Shown here in pieces: positions 27,153-35,211 of a stretch of 64,000 nt of DNA. Made by a program: the position numbers and the translations under genes. The notes beneath the pieces are model-generated. The model did not search any database and was not told the DNA's origin. It saw nothing but the letters and a program-made list of their open reading frames with translations. Numbering within the stretch: the first letter of the stretch is position 1; the number at the start of each line of letters is the position of its first letter. This DNA is from Clostridia bacterium (lineage in GTDB: Bacteria > Bacillota > Clostridia > UBA1381), in assembly GCA_017415105.1 (NCBI GenBank), contig JAFQJD010000005.1:41471-105470 (forward strand), given 5' to 3'.

Positions 27153-27359
27153 TTATTTTGTTTCGTGGACTGCGTGGTGTGTAAAGAAGAATGAGATGCA
27201 CCAAAGGCCAGCAAGACCTACAAGTGTGTATACAATTCTTGAGAGTATCGCCATCTGTCCGCCAAACAGTGCACCGACCATATCGAAGCCGAAAAGGCCT
27301 ATTGTGAGCCAGTTCAATGCTCCTATAATAACAAGTCCCAGTGAAAGTTTATTTAACAT
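27153..27359 (-). CDS. DUF378 membrane protein
   Basis: 68-aa protein of the DUF378 (YuzA-like) family: two hydrophobic segments, SLGLVIIGALNWLTIGLFGFDMVGALFGG and ILSRIVYTLVGLAGLWCISFFF, with the family motif GALNWLxxGLFxFD. Function unknown; located in the cytoplasmic membrane. ATG at 27359 follows GAGGAGA and was preferred over the frame reaching 27413. A weak promoter (TTGGTT-17-TAATAC) may lie upstream. Confidence 0.85.
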   Translation of the reverse strand: MLNKLSLGLVIIGALNWLTIGLFGFDMVGALFGGQMAILSRIVYTLVGLAGLWCISFFFTHHAVHETK

Positions 27360-27472
27360 AATTATTTCTCCTCTTTCTTTTCTCTTCTGCATATTTAGTA
27401 TTAACTGTTTCACATTACTTAACCAAGGTAATATCTGTAAATTTTTTTAATAAAATAATATGGGGTGATATT

Positions 27473-27895
27473 ATGAAAAGACGTTTTTCAATAATTTTGT
27501 TTCTCGTTATCTGTGCCGTAACCGGCATAATTTTCAGCGTTTACGGTGAAAATTCGGAAGAGGAAAAATGCCGTGAGTTTCTTTTAAGCTACGGCTGGGA
27601 GGTCGGAGAAAAGTCGGACAGCCATGCGGATGTAACAATCCCTGCGGTGTTTGACAAGGTATATGAAAATTACAACGAAATCCAGAAATCCTCCGGGCTT
27701 GACCTTTTGCCGTACTGCGGAAAAAACGGTACACGCTACACTTTTATAGTAACTAATTATCCTATAGATGTCGGCGAAACGGTTTATGCCAATGTTATTA
27801 TAATTAACGGTGAACCTGTGGGCGGTGATATTATGACAGTGAGCCTTTCAGGGTTTATGCACGGGCTTGGCGAAAACATTCCGACAAGTTATTAA
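27473..27895 (+). CDS. exported DUF4830-like protein
   Basis: 140-aa protein with an N-terminal signal or membrane anchor (MKRRFSIILFLVICAVTGIIFSVYG). The DUF4830-type domain (about 32-132) contains CREFLLSYGWEVGEKSD, VTIPAVFDKVYENYNEIQKSSGLDLLPYCGKNGTRYTF, VYANVIIINGEPVGGDIMTVSLSGFMHG. Found in Clostridia with unknown function. The start follows GGGGTGAT. It is divergent from DUF378 and upstream of carD but with no shared promoter seen. Confidence 0.75.
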   Translation: MKRRFSIILFLVICAVTGIIFSVYGENSEEEKCREFLLSYGWEVGEKSDSHADVTIPAVFDKVYENYNEIQKSSGLDLLPYCGKNGTRYTFIVTNYPIDVGETVYANVIIINGEPVGGDIMTVSLSGFMHGLGENIPTSY

Positions 27896-27966
27896 AAGCC
27901 TCCGGTTTCTGTTAATTTTCCAAAAAAAATTCCGGTTTTTTTATGATAAATAATCAAATTAACCAT

Positions 27967-27995
27967 TTGACTTTTTATGTAAAATATGGTATAAT
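27967..27995 (+). promoter_or_regulatory. promoter of carD
   Basis: TTGACT, 17 bp, TATAAT. Confidence 0.85.
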
Positions 27996-28029
27996 ATATG
28001 TAACAACAGTCGAAGAAAGGACGGATAAC

Positions 28030-28524
28030 ATGTATTGTATCGGAGATAAAGTTGTGCATCCTATGCATGGTGCCGGAATTATTAAAGATGTGAAAAAAAT
28101 TATGCTCAGCGGTGTTGAGCGTGAATATTTTGTTGTCTGTTTTATTGTGGGCAATATGATTTCGGATATTCCCGTTGACGGTTGTGAAAAGATAGGAATA
28201 CGTGACGTTATTTCCAAAACCGAGGCACAGAGTGTGCTTGACTTTTTCCGTACCTATGATGTAGGTGATGATATTAACTGGAACAGACGTCAACGTGAAA
28301 ATATGGAAAAATTGAAATCCGGTGACATTTACCGTGTTGCAGGCGTCTTAAAAGAGCTTATGTGCCGCGAAAAACGCAAAGGCCTTTCAACAAGCGAGCG
28401 TAAAACTCTCGGTTCGGCAAGACAGATTATTCTGAGCGAGCTTATAATGTCCGAGGTTGCCGGAGAGAATGATATAGAACTTATATTGGATGAATGTGCA
28501 GCGGCAGCAGCAGGGCAAAGCTAA
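28030..28524 (+). CDS. carD: CarD-family transcription regulator
   Basis: RNA polymerase-binding protein that stabilises open complexes. The 164-aa protein has the N-terminal RNAP-interaction (Tudor-like) domain, MYCIGDKVVHPMHGAGIIKDVKKI...EYFVVCFIVGNMISDIPVDG, and a helical DNA-contact domain (about 70-155) with NWNRRQRENMEKLKSGDIYRVAGVLKELMCREKRKGLSTSERKTL. ATG at 28030 follows AAAGGA. It precedes ispD and ispF, a neighbourhood common in Bacillota. The terminator hairpin between carD and ispD may reduce, but probably does not abolish, readthrough, since ispD lacks a clear promoter. Confidence 0.95.
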   Translation: MYCIGDKVVHPMHGAGIIKDVKKIMLSGVEREYFVVCFIVGNMISDIPVDGCEKIGIRDVISKTEAQSVLDFFRTYDVGDDINWNRRQRENMEKLKSGDIYRVAGVLKELMCREKRKGLSTSERKTLGSARQIILSELIMSEVAGENDIELILDECAAAAAGQS

Positions 28525-28544
28525 AGGTTTTGCCCTGCTCTTTT
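28509..28544 (+). terminator. terminator/attenuating hairpin after carD
   Basis: GCAGGGCAAA...TTTTGCCCTGC with the carD stop in the loop, followed by CTTTT. Confidence 0.75.
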
Positions 28545-28590
28545 AAAGTTGTGCAAGATGCGGTATTTTTCAGCTTTTGGGAGGATAGCT

Positions 28591-29271
28591 ATGGTAAGTG
28601 CAATAATCGTAGCCGGCGGAAAAGGCACTCGTATGGGTGCGGGAATGAATAAAGTATTCCTTCCGCTTGACGGCAAGGAAATAATTTCAAGAACAATTTC
28701 GGTTTTTGAAAGCTCTCCGCGTGTTGATGAAATAATAATAGTAACATCTGATGATGACATTCCGAAAATGCGTGAAATTGTGTGGCGTGACGGATATAAA
28801 AAGGTTTCAAAAATAGTTGAGGGCGGAAAAGAACGGAGCGACTCGGTCTATAACGGACTTATGCTTGCAACCGGCGATGTTTCACTTATACACGACGGTG
28901 CAAGATGCCTTGTGACTACGGATGAAATCGAAGCGGTCATTGTTGATACGATTTATTTTGAAGCGGCAGCTCTTGGTGTTAAGGTCAAAGATACATTAAA
29001 GGTTATTGATAAAAAAGGAAACATAACAAAAACCGTTGACCGCGAGAAAACCGTGCATATCCAGACGCCACAGGGCTTTCTGACATCACAAATCCGTGAT
29101 TTACACGAACGGGCAAAGGCAGAAAATGTTTTCGTTACAGACGACTGCTCAATATTTGAGCATTACGGAAAAACAGTACATCTCACAGAGGGAAGTTACG
29201 ATAACATAAAAATAACTACCCCTGAGGATATTGCAGTCGCAGAGGCGATTTTGAAAAGAAAGGAACAATGA
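28591..29271 (+). CDS. ispD: 2-C-methyl-D-erythritol 4-phosphate cytidylyltransferase
   Basis: Third step of the MEP isoprenoid pathway: CTP plus MEP to CDP-ME. The 226-aa protein has the nucleotide-binding loop [27 protein letters not shown], then [16 protein letters not shown] (as [12 protein letters not shown]), the active-site [30 protein letters not shown] and a C-terminal [12 protein letters not shown]...[16 protein letters not shown] at 28591 follows GGGAGG. Its stop is one base from the ispF start, so the two are coupled. Confidence 0.97.
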   Translation: MVSAIIVAGGKGTRMGAGMNKVFLPLDGKEIISRTISVFESSPRVDEIIIVTSDDDIPKMREIVWRDGYKKVSKIVEGGKERSDSVYNGLMLATGDVSLIHDGARCLVTTDEIEAVIVDTIYFEAAALGVKVKDTLKVIDKKGNITKTVDREKTVHIQTPQGFLTSQIRDLHERAKAENVFVTDDCSIFEHYGKTVHLTEGSYDNIKITTPEDIAVAEAILKRKEQ

Positions 29272-29272
29272 T

Positions 29273-29740
29273 ATGAGAGTTGGTTTCGGCTACGATGTGC
29301 ATAAGCTTACCGAGGGCAGAAAATGCATTATATGCGGAGTTGATGTGCCGCACACAATGGGGCTTTTAGGTCATTCTGATGCAGATGTCGCAATCCACGC
29401 ACTTTGCGATGCACTGCTCGGTGCTGCGGCGATGGGCGATATCGGCAGACTTTTCCCCGATACATCAGCGGAGTTCAAGGACATTGACAGCAGGATTTTG
29501 TTGCGGACCGTTGTGCAAAAACTGCACGATGCCGGATATAGCATAGGCAATGTTGATATTACAATTGCGGCACAGAAGCCTAAGCTTATGCCGTATATTG
29601 AGAAGATGCGTGAGAATATGGCATCGGATTTAGGTGTTGACAAAGGCTTTGTAAACGTCAAAGCAACAACCACAGAAAAGCTCGGCTTTGAGGGCAGAGA
29701 AGAAGGCATAAGTGCATATGCTGTTGCACTTATTAACTGA
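29273..29740 (+). CDS. ispF: 2-C-methyl-D-erythritol 2,4-cyclodiphosphate synthase
   Basis: Cyclises CDP-ME 2-phosphate in the MEP pathway. The 155-aa homotrimeric enzyme shows [12 protein letters not shown] (metal Asp8 and His10), [32 protein letters not shown] (metal His), and [25 protein letters not shown]. Length and order are canonical. Directly after ispD with AAAGGAA at the ispD 3' end as ribosome site. Confidence 0.98.
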   Translation: MRVGFGYDVHKLTEGRKCIICGVDVPHTMGLLGHSDADVAIHALCDALLGAAAMGDIGRLFPDTSAEFKDIDSRILLRTVVQKLHDAGYSIGNVDITIAAQKPKLMPYIEKMRENMASDLGVDKGFVNVKATTTEKLGFEGREEGISAYAVALIN

Positions 29741-29755
29741 GAAAGGACAACCGCT

Positions 29756-30727
29756 TTGAATATATACGATTTTGACAAAACAATTTATGACGGTGACTCG
29801 ACCGCAGCATTTATCGCCTACTGTGCGAAACGGTATAAAAAAACATTTCTGACGCTTCTCCCCACTGCATGGGCGTTTTTGCTTTACGGTGCCGGAATTT
29901 ATACTAAAACGCAGTTTAAGGAAAAAATGTACAGATTTTTAAGATACATTCCCGATATTGACACCGCCCTTGCTGATTTCTGGGACACACACGAGTGTAA
30001 CATTCTTGACTATTACAAAAAGCAGATACAACCCGACGATATTATAATTTCGGCATCACCCGAATTCTTACTTGAGCCGATGTGCAAACGGCTCGGCATC
30101 AAACATCTTATAGCCTCAAAGGTTGACAAGCACACAGGAAAGTATGACGGGGAAAACTGTTGGGGAGCCGAAAAAGTAACACGGCTTTATGATAAATACC
30201 AGATTGATGCGTGTGACAGCTTCTATTCGGACAGTTTTTCGGACACTCCGCTTGCAGAAATTGCAAAAGAGGCGTTTATAGTACGCAAAAACGTCCTCAC
30301 GCCATGGAACGAGTATCAGCCGTCAAAATCAGAAAAGTTCCGTAAAATGTTCTTTTCAAAGGAGTTTATAAAGTTTGTGTTTGTGGGTGTTGCGTCTACA
30401 CTGTTTAATGTCGTATTCTCGGCAATATACCGTATATTTATCCCCGACACAACACTTGCGTTTTTGCCCGGGTATATAACAGCAAACGTGTTTTCCTATC
30501 TTTTAAACAGCCTTATGACGTTTAAAGAACGGTTGAGCTTTATAAAATACATCAAGTATTTCATCTCGTATATACCAAACTTCATAATACAGACAATAAT
30601 TGTTTTTGCATATGCAAAGCTATTCCCCACATCCCCCGATATATGGGCATATATCGCCGCCGCAATCATAGGGGTTCCGGTGACATTCGTGATTATGAAG
30701 ATGTTTACATTTGCAAGAAAAAAATAA
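29756..30727 (+). CDS. HAD-IB phosphatase fused to GtrA-like membrane domain
   Basis: 323-aa two-domain protein. Residues 1-190 form a HAD subfamily IB phosphatase: nucleophile motif NIYDFDKTIYDGDST, IISASPEFLLEPM (motif II), and GAEKVTRL...SFYSDSFSDTPLAEIAKEAFIV (motifs III-IV). Residues about 205-323 form a GtrA-like domain with four membrane segments (FIKFVFVGVASTLFNVVFSAIY..., NVFSYLLNSLMTFKERLSF). GtrA proteins move or flip lipid-linked sugars, so the fusion suggests dephosphorylation of a lipid or sugar phosphate at the membrane (inference). The start is TTG at 29756, 8 bases after AAAGGA. Downstream of ispF, which may fit polyprenyl metabolism. Confidence 0.82.
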   Translation: MNIYDFDKTIYDGDSTAAFIAYCAKRYKKTFLTLLPTAWAFLLYGAGIYTKTQFKEKMYRFLRYIPDIDTALADFWDTHECNILDYYKKQIQPDDIIISASPEFLLEPMCKRLGIKHLIASKVDKHTGKYDGENCWGAEKVTRLYDKYQIDACDSFYSDSFSDTPLAEIAKEAFIVRKNVLTPWNEYQPSKSEKFRKMFFSKEFIKFVFVGVASTLFNVVFSAIYRIFIPDTTLAFLPGYITANVFSYLLNSLMTFKERLSFIKYIKYFISYIPNFIIQTIIVFAYAKLFPTSPDIWAYIAAAIIGVPVTFVIMKMFTFARKK

Positions 30728-30749
30728 CGGCTCACGCCGTTATTTTTTG
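30718..30749. terminator. bidirectional terminator
   Basis: AAAATAACGGC-TCAC-GCCGTTATTTTTT between the convergent HAD-GtrA gene and the ABC importer ATPase gene. Confidence 0.9.
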
Positions 30750-30751
30750 TT

Positions 30752-31495
30752 TTATATAAGTACCTTTGCCAAAAAGTTCTGCAAACGCTCATTCTGTGGG
30801 TTATTCAAAACCTCCTGCGGTGCACCCTTTTCGGCAACCACGCCGTTATCAAAGAAAACAATATTTGACGCAACCTCTCGGGCAAAGCCCATTTCGTGGG
30901 TCACGCAAATCATTGTTATACCGCTCTTTGCAAGCTCTTTCATAACCTCAAGCACTTCTCCTACCATTTCTGGGTCAAGTGCTGATGTGGGCTCGTCAAA
31001 GAGTATTACCTCCGGGTCCATTGCAAGCGCACGGCCTATTGCAACTCTCTGCTTCTGACCGCCCGAAAGCTGTGACGGGTATGCGTCTGCCTTGTCCTTC
31101 ATTCCTATTCTTTCAAGGATTTTCATTGCTTTTTCTTCTGCTTCCGCCTTGGGCATATTCTTAAGCTTTATCGGCGCAAGTGTAAGATTTTGCAGGATTG
31201 TTTTATGCGGGAACAGGTTAAAGTGCTGGAACACCATCATCATCTTCTGACGTTGCTGGTTTATGTTCGTTTTCGGTGATGTTATCTCTGTCCCGTCAAG
31301 GAATATTTTTCCTGCCGTAGGCTCTTCAAGACGGTTAAGGCATCTCAAAAATGTAGATTTACCACAGCCTGACGGGCCGATAATAACAAGAACCTCGCCT
31401 TTTTCTATGTCTATATCCACTCCGTTTAGTACGTTATTTTTACCAAAGGATTTGCAAAGACCTTCTACGTGAATCATAGGTTTATTATTTTCCAT
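30752..31495 (-). CDS. glnQ: polar amino-acid ABC transporter ATP-binding protein
   Basis: Cytoplasmic ATPase of a glutamine/cystine/polar amino-acid importer. The 247-aa protein has Walker A GPSGCGKSTFLRCLN, the Q-loop MVFQHFNLFPHKT, the signature LSGGQKQRVAIGRAL, Walker B VILFDEPTSALDPEM, and the switch His in CVTHEMGF. ATG at 31495 overlaps the end of the permease gene by 11 bases, with AGGAGG inside the permease coding sequence, so translation is coupled. Substrate cannot be assigned from the ATPase alone; glnQ is used as the family symbol. Confidence 0.93.
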   Translation of the reverse strand: MENNKPMIHVEGLCKSFGKNNVLNGVDIDIEKGEVLVIIGPSGCGKSTFLRCLNRLEEPTAGKIFLDGTEITSPKTNINQQRQKMMMVFQHFNLFPHKTILQNLTLAPIKLKNMPKAEAEEKAMKILERIGMKDKADAYPSQLSGGQKQRVAIGRALAMDPEVILFDEPTSALDPEMVGEVLEVMKELAKSGITMICVTHEMGFAREVASNIVFFDNGVVAEKGAPQEVLNNPQNERLQNFLAKVLI

Positions 31496-32258
31496 CAGTC
31501 TTAAGCCTCCTCTCAAGCTTGCCTACAAGCATTGTCAAGAACATTACTATCACAAGGTAGATAAGTGCAACCGCAATAAGCGGCAAAAATGCCTCATATG
31601 TACGGCTTCTGATTATATCTCCGCCCTTTGTGAGGTCAACAATGCCTATGTAGCCTGCGATAGATGTTTCTTTTACAAGTACAATAAATTCATTACCAAG
31701 TGCCGGAAGAATGTTCTTGAACGCCTGCGGAAGTATGAAATGCCACATCGTTCCGGCGTGTGAGAAGCCAAGGCTTCTGCCTGCCTCAAACTGACCGGCA
31801 TCAACTGACATAATTCCCGAACGTACAATCTCGGCTATATACGCCGATGAGTTTATACCAAACGATATAAAAGCCGCCGTAACCTTGTCAATATTGGTTG
31901 ATGCAAACACGACAAAGTAAATAATCATAAGCTGAATAACTGCCGGTGTGCCACGGATAACCGTAATATATGCTTTAAGTATCCAGTTTATTGATTTTGT
32001 AAAAATATTCTTCTTTTCAATAGTATCAAATGTGCTTCTTAATATTGCAATAAGGAAACCGCCCACTATACCGATAAGAACAGCAACCACACTTATCTGA
32101 AGCGTTATGAGTAATCCGTCGGCAAGATACTTCCAACGGGCGTCTGCAATGAAGTTGTGGTGGAATTTATCTATAAATCCACCGCCCTCGGCATACGCAA
32201 CAGTCGTGCAGAACAGCAACATAATTATTGCAAATACTGAATAAAATCTTTTTTTCAC
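31485..32258 (-). CDS. polar amino-acid ABC transporter permease
   Basis: 257-aa permease of the His/Glu/Gln/Arg family (HEQRo). An unusual hydrophobic signal-like N-terminus (VKKRFYSVFAIIMLLFCTTVAYA) precedes the permease core: ...LLITLQISVVAVLIGIVGGFLIAIL..., IRGTPAVIQLMIIYFVVF, and the EAA loop AGRSLGFSHAGTMWHFILPQAFKNILPALGNEFI. The start is GTG at 32258, well spaced from AGAGGT. It follows the binding-protein gene across a hairpin that probably lowers expression of permease and ATPase relative to the binding protein. Confidence 0.92.
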   Translation of the reverse strand: MKKRFYSVFAIIMLLFCTTVAYAEGGGFIDKFHHNFIADARWKYLADGLLITLQISVVAVLIGIVGGFLIAILRSTFDTIEKKNIFTKSINWILKAYITVIRGTPAVIQLMIIYFVVFASTNIDKVTAAFISFGINSSAYIAEIVRSGIMSVDAGQFEAGRSLGFSHAGTMWHFILPQAFKNILPALGNEFIVLVKETSIAGYIGIVDLTKGGDIIRSRTYEAFLPLIAVALIYLVIVMFLTMLVGKLERRLKTDGK

Positions 32259-32278
32259 TATGTACCTCTCAAGTGTCG

Positions 32279-32315
32279 AAAAAGCATTGGTCGGTTTTCC
32301 AACCAATGCTTTTTT
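32279..32315 (-). terminator. attenuating hairpin between binding-protein and permease genes
   Basis: AAAAAGCATTGGT...ACCAATGCTTTTTT. Partial termination or 3'-end protection of the binding-protein message is common at this position in ABC operons. Confidence 0.8.
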
Positions 32316-32326
32316 CTCAACATAAT

Positions 32327-33136
32327 TTATTTCTTAACGATTATAACCTGAGTTGCTGTTGTGTATGTGTCTGTGAAGTCAATACTCTTAAGTCTGTCCT
32401 CAGTTACTGTCATACCTGCAACACCAACGTCAGCCTTACCTGACTGAACGGCACTTATGATTGAATCGAACGCCATATCCTCGATTACAAGCTCCATACC
32501 GAGCTTATCGCAAACTGCCTTCGCCATATCAACGTCGATACCGACAATCTCGCCGCCGTCACGGTACTCATACGGCTCAAACTCTGCGTTTGTTGCCATA
32601 ACGAGCTTGCCGTTTGATCTGTCAACACCCTCAGGTGAAACGTAAGGTGACTTACCCTTTGTGTCATCGCCGATGTAGTTGGCAATGATTGAATCAAGTG
32701 TACCGTCTGCCTTAAGCTCTGCCAAAGCTGTGTTTATCTTATCCTTTAGCTCTGTGTTTTCTTTTGAGATACAGATTGCATACTCTTCAAGCTCAAACGG
32801 TTCATCAAGGATTGTGAGGTCGTCGTTTACTTCAACAAACTTCTTTGCCGGCTGCTCGTCTATAATTACACAGTCAAGCTTGCCCTGCTTAAGTCCCATA
32901 ATAGCATCTGCTCCCTTGGGGTATCTCTCGATTGTTGAGCCGTCTGCCTCATAATCTGAAGCATAGATATCGCCTGTTGTTCCAAGCTGAACACCTATTC
33001 TTGCACCCGGAAGGTCATCAACACCGCCGATTACCTTACCTGTTGTTTCTGCATCGTTACCGCCGCAGCCTGAAAGCAATGTTGTCATTGCAAGAACTGA
33101 AGCTGCTGCCAAAGCTAAAAACTTTTTCATTTTCAA
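32327..33136 (-). CDS. amino-acid binding lipoprotein, circularly permuted
   Basis: 269-aa extracytoplasmic binding protein of the SBP_bac_3 type, lipid-anchored (lipobox LLSGC, Cys24). The order of the fold is rotated. Residues 35-160 (VIGGVDDLPGARIGVQLGTTGDI... to DGTLDSIIANYIGD) are what is normally the second half of the family. Residues 176-269 (GKLVMATNAEFEPYEYRDGG... to FTDTYTTATQVIIVKK) are what is normally the N-terminal half. The joint is the linker DTKGKSPYVSPEGVDRSN. Both halves are complete, so it is a permutation and not a truncation. The start may be TTG at 33136 (good spacing to AAAGGA) or ATG at 33130. Confidence 0.9.
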   Translation of the reverse strand: MKMKKFLALAAASVLAMTTLLSGCGGNDAETTGKVIGGVDDLPGARIGVQLGTTGDIYASDYEADGSTIERYPKGADAIMGLKQGKLDCVIIDEQPAKKFVEVNDDLTILDEPFELEEYAICISKENTELKDKINTALAELKADGTLDSIIANYIGDDTKGKSPYVSPEGVDRSNGKLVMATNAEFEPYEYRDGGEIVGIDVDMAKAVCDKLGMELVIEDMAFDSIISAVQSGKADVGVAGMTVTEDRLKSIDFTDTYTTATQVIIVKK

Positions 33137-33216
33137 TTACCGTCCTTTCTGTGCCGTTTGGCACATACGATTTATAATTTTTCATACGCCTGCATAAACA
33201 GGCTTCCGATACATAG

Positions 33217-33245
33217 ATTATAGCATAAATATTTATATAATTCAA
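33217..33245 (-). promoter_or_regulatory. promoter of the amino-acid ABC importer
   Basis: Minus strand TTGAAT, 17 bp, TATAAT. The ~75-base leader has two small hairpins (GCCTG/CAGGC and GTGCC/GGCAC) just before the ribosome site. Confidence 0.8.
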
Positions 33246-33268
33246 TAGTTTTTTGAATAATTATTTAC

Positions 33269-35197
33269 TTATACAATCTCTGCACCTGACTGAACATCTT
33301 TAAGTGTTGTAAGAACTGTGAGGTTATCCTCGTGCTCGGCAGATAAAATCATACCGCACGAATCAAGTCCCATCATCTTTCTCGGCTTGAGGTTTGCAAT
33401 GAATATAACATTCTTGCCGATAAGCTCGTCCGGATTATGGAACTGCGAAATGCCCGACAGAATCTGACGCTTCTCGTTTCCTACTTCAAGGACAAATCTC
33501 AAAAGCTTCTTTGATTTGGGAACCGGCTCACACTCTACTACCTTACCTACACGGATGTCAAGCTTCTCCCACTCGTCAAACTCGATATACTCCTTGTACG
33601 GTGCAATCTTGATTTCGGGCTCTGCATTCGCCGCCATCTCTTCTGCAAGCTCTTCGAGCTTTTTCTCCATATCTATTCTTGCAAACATTACCTCGGCATC
33701 GCCAACCTTTGCTCCTGCCTTTGTTGTTCCAAACGCCTTTACACTCTCATATGAGAGGTCGTCTGCACCTATCTGCTTTGCGATACGTTCTGCAGTTTCG
33801 GGCATATAGGAGCTTAAAAGTCCCGCAATAATTCTTATTGTTTCTATGAGGTTGTAAAGCACTGTGCCGAGTCTTGGCATTGTTACTTCATCCTTTGCAA
33901 GTATCCACGGAGTTGTTTCGTCAATATACTTATTTGCACGGTTTACAACCTTCCATATCTCGTCAAGGCTGTCTGCAACGTGGAAGGTTGACATCTTTTT
34001 CTCGATTGCAGAAATTGCTGATGTTGCTGTGTTTATCAAATCGTCATCAAATTCGCCCACGACATCACCCGTCTGGATTACGCCGTCAAAGTACTTGTTT
34101 ACCATTGAAACTGTACGTGTTACAAGGTTACCCAATGTATTTGCAAGGTCGCTGTTGTAACGGCTTATAAACACCTCATAAGTGATTGTTCCGTCCTGTG
34201 CAAACGGCATTTCGTGGAGCATATAGTATCTTACAGCATCAACACCGAAATGACGAACCAAATCGTGTGCATATATAACATTGCCACGTGATTTACTCAT
34301 TTTCTCCTCGCCAAAAAGCATCCACGGATGACCAAACACCTGCTTTGGTAACGGTTCACCGAGTGCCATAAGCATAATCGGCCAGTAGATTGTGTGGAAA
34401 CGCAGAATATCCTTACCGATAATATGCACGTTTGCCGGCCAGTACTTCTTATAAAGCTCGCCCTTTTCGTCTACTGAATAGCCAAGTGCTGTTATATAGT
34501 TTGAAAGAGCGTCAATCCATACATAGATTACGTGACCGGGGTCAAACTCAACCGGAATTCCCCATGTAAAGCTTGTACGTGATACACACAAATCCTGCAA
34601 GCCGGGCTTTATGAAGTTATTGAGCATCTCATTCTTTCTTGATTCGGGCTGAATGAATAACGGATTATTCTCAATATATTCCTCAAGCTGTTTCTGATAC
34701 TTTGACATTTTGAAGAAATATGCTTCCTCCTTTGTCTTTTCAACCGGTCTGCCACAATCGGGACAGCAACCGTCCTTGAGCTGTGTTTTTGTCCAGAACG
34801 ACTCACACGGTGTACAGTACCAGCCCTCATATTCACTCTTATAGATATCGCCTTGGTCATAGAGCTTTTTGAATATCTTCTGAACTGCCTTTTCGTGATG
34901 GTCGTCGGTTGTTCTGATAAACCCGTCATAGCTCACGTTTAGCATATCGGCTATTTCACGGATTTCGCCGGCAATCTTGTCAACGTGCTCCTGCGGTGTT
35001 ATGCCTGCATTCTCCGCAATCTCCTGAATTTTCTGACCGTGCTCATCAGTACCTGTAAGGAAATACACATCCTTTCCGATATATCTGTTATGACGTGCTA
35101 TGGCATCAGACAGCACAATCTCATAAGTGTTTCCTACGTGCGGTGTCTTTGAAGTATAGGCAATCGCAGTGGTAAGATAAAATTTTTCCTTTTCCAT
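33269..35197 (-). CDS. metG: methionyl-tRNA synthetase with C-terminal tRNA-binding domain
   Basis: Charges tRNA-Met. The 642-aa protein has the HIGH-type motif YTSKTPHVGNTYE, the zinc knuckle CTPCESFW...CCPDCG, VWIDALSNYITALGY, the EKMSKSRGNVIY motif, an anticodon-binding helical domain (about 365-510), and a C-terminal OB-fold EMAP/Arc1p-like domain (about 540-642, WEKLDIRVGKVVECEPVPKSKKLLRF). ATG at 35197 was preferred over 35215 because AAAGGA sites precede it. It is the last gene of the trmL-apgM-ytvI-metG run and abuts the importer promoter; no clear terminator follows. Confidence 0.97.
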   Translation of the reverse strand: MEKEKFYLTTAIAYTSKTPHVGNTYEIVLSDAIARHNRYIGKDVYFLTGTDEHGQKIQEIAENAGITPQEHVDKIAGEIREIADMLNVSYDGFIRTTDDHHEKAVQKIFKKLYDQGDIYKSEYEGWYCTPCESFWTKTQLKDGCCPDCGRPVEKTKEEAYFFKMSKYQKQLEEYIENNPLFIQPESRKNEMLNNFIKPGLQDLCVSRTSFTWGIPVEFDPGHVIYVWIDALSNYITALGYSVDEKGELYKKYWPANVHIIGKDILRFHTIYWPIMLMALGEPLPKQVFGHPWMLFGEEKMSKSRGNVIYAHDLVRHFGVDAVRYYMLHEMPFAQDGTITYEVFISRYNSDLANTLGNLVTRTVSMVNKYFDGVIQTGDVVGEFDDDLINTATSAISAIEKKMSTFHVADSLDEIWKVVNRANKYIDETTPWILAKDEVTMPRLGTVLYNLIETIRIIAGLLSSYMPETAERIAKQIGADDLSYESVKAFGTTKAGAKVGDAEVMFARIDMEKKLEELAEEMAANAEPEIKIAPYKEYIEFDEWEKLDIRVGKVVECEPVPKSKKLLRFVLEVGNEKRQILSGISQFHNPDELIGKNVIFIANLKPRKMMGLDSCGMILSAEHEDNLTVLTTLKDVQSGAEIV

Positions 35198-35211
35198 TCC
35201 TTTTATTCCTT

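Noticed and set aside
33057..33245. Possible leader peptide before the binding-protein gene
   Set aside because: The frame starts in the leader but runs far into the binding-protein gene in another frame, with no ribosome site of its own.
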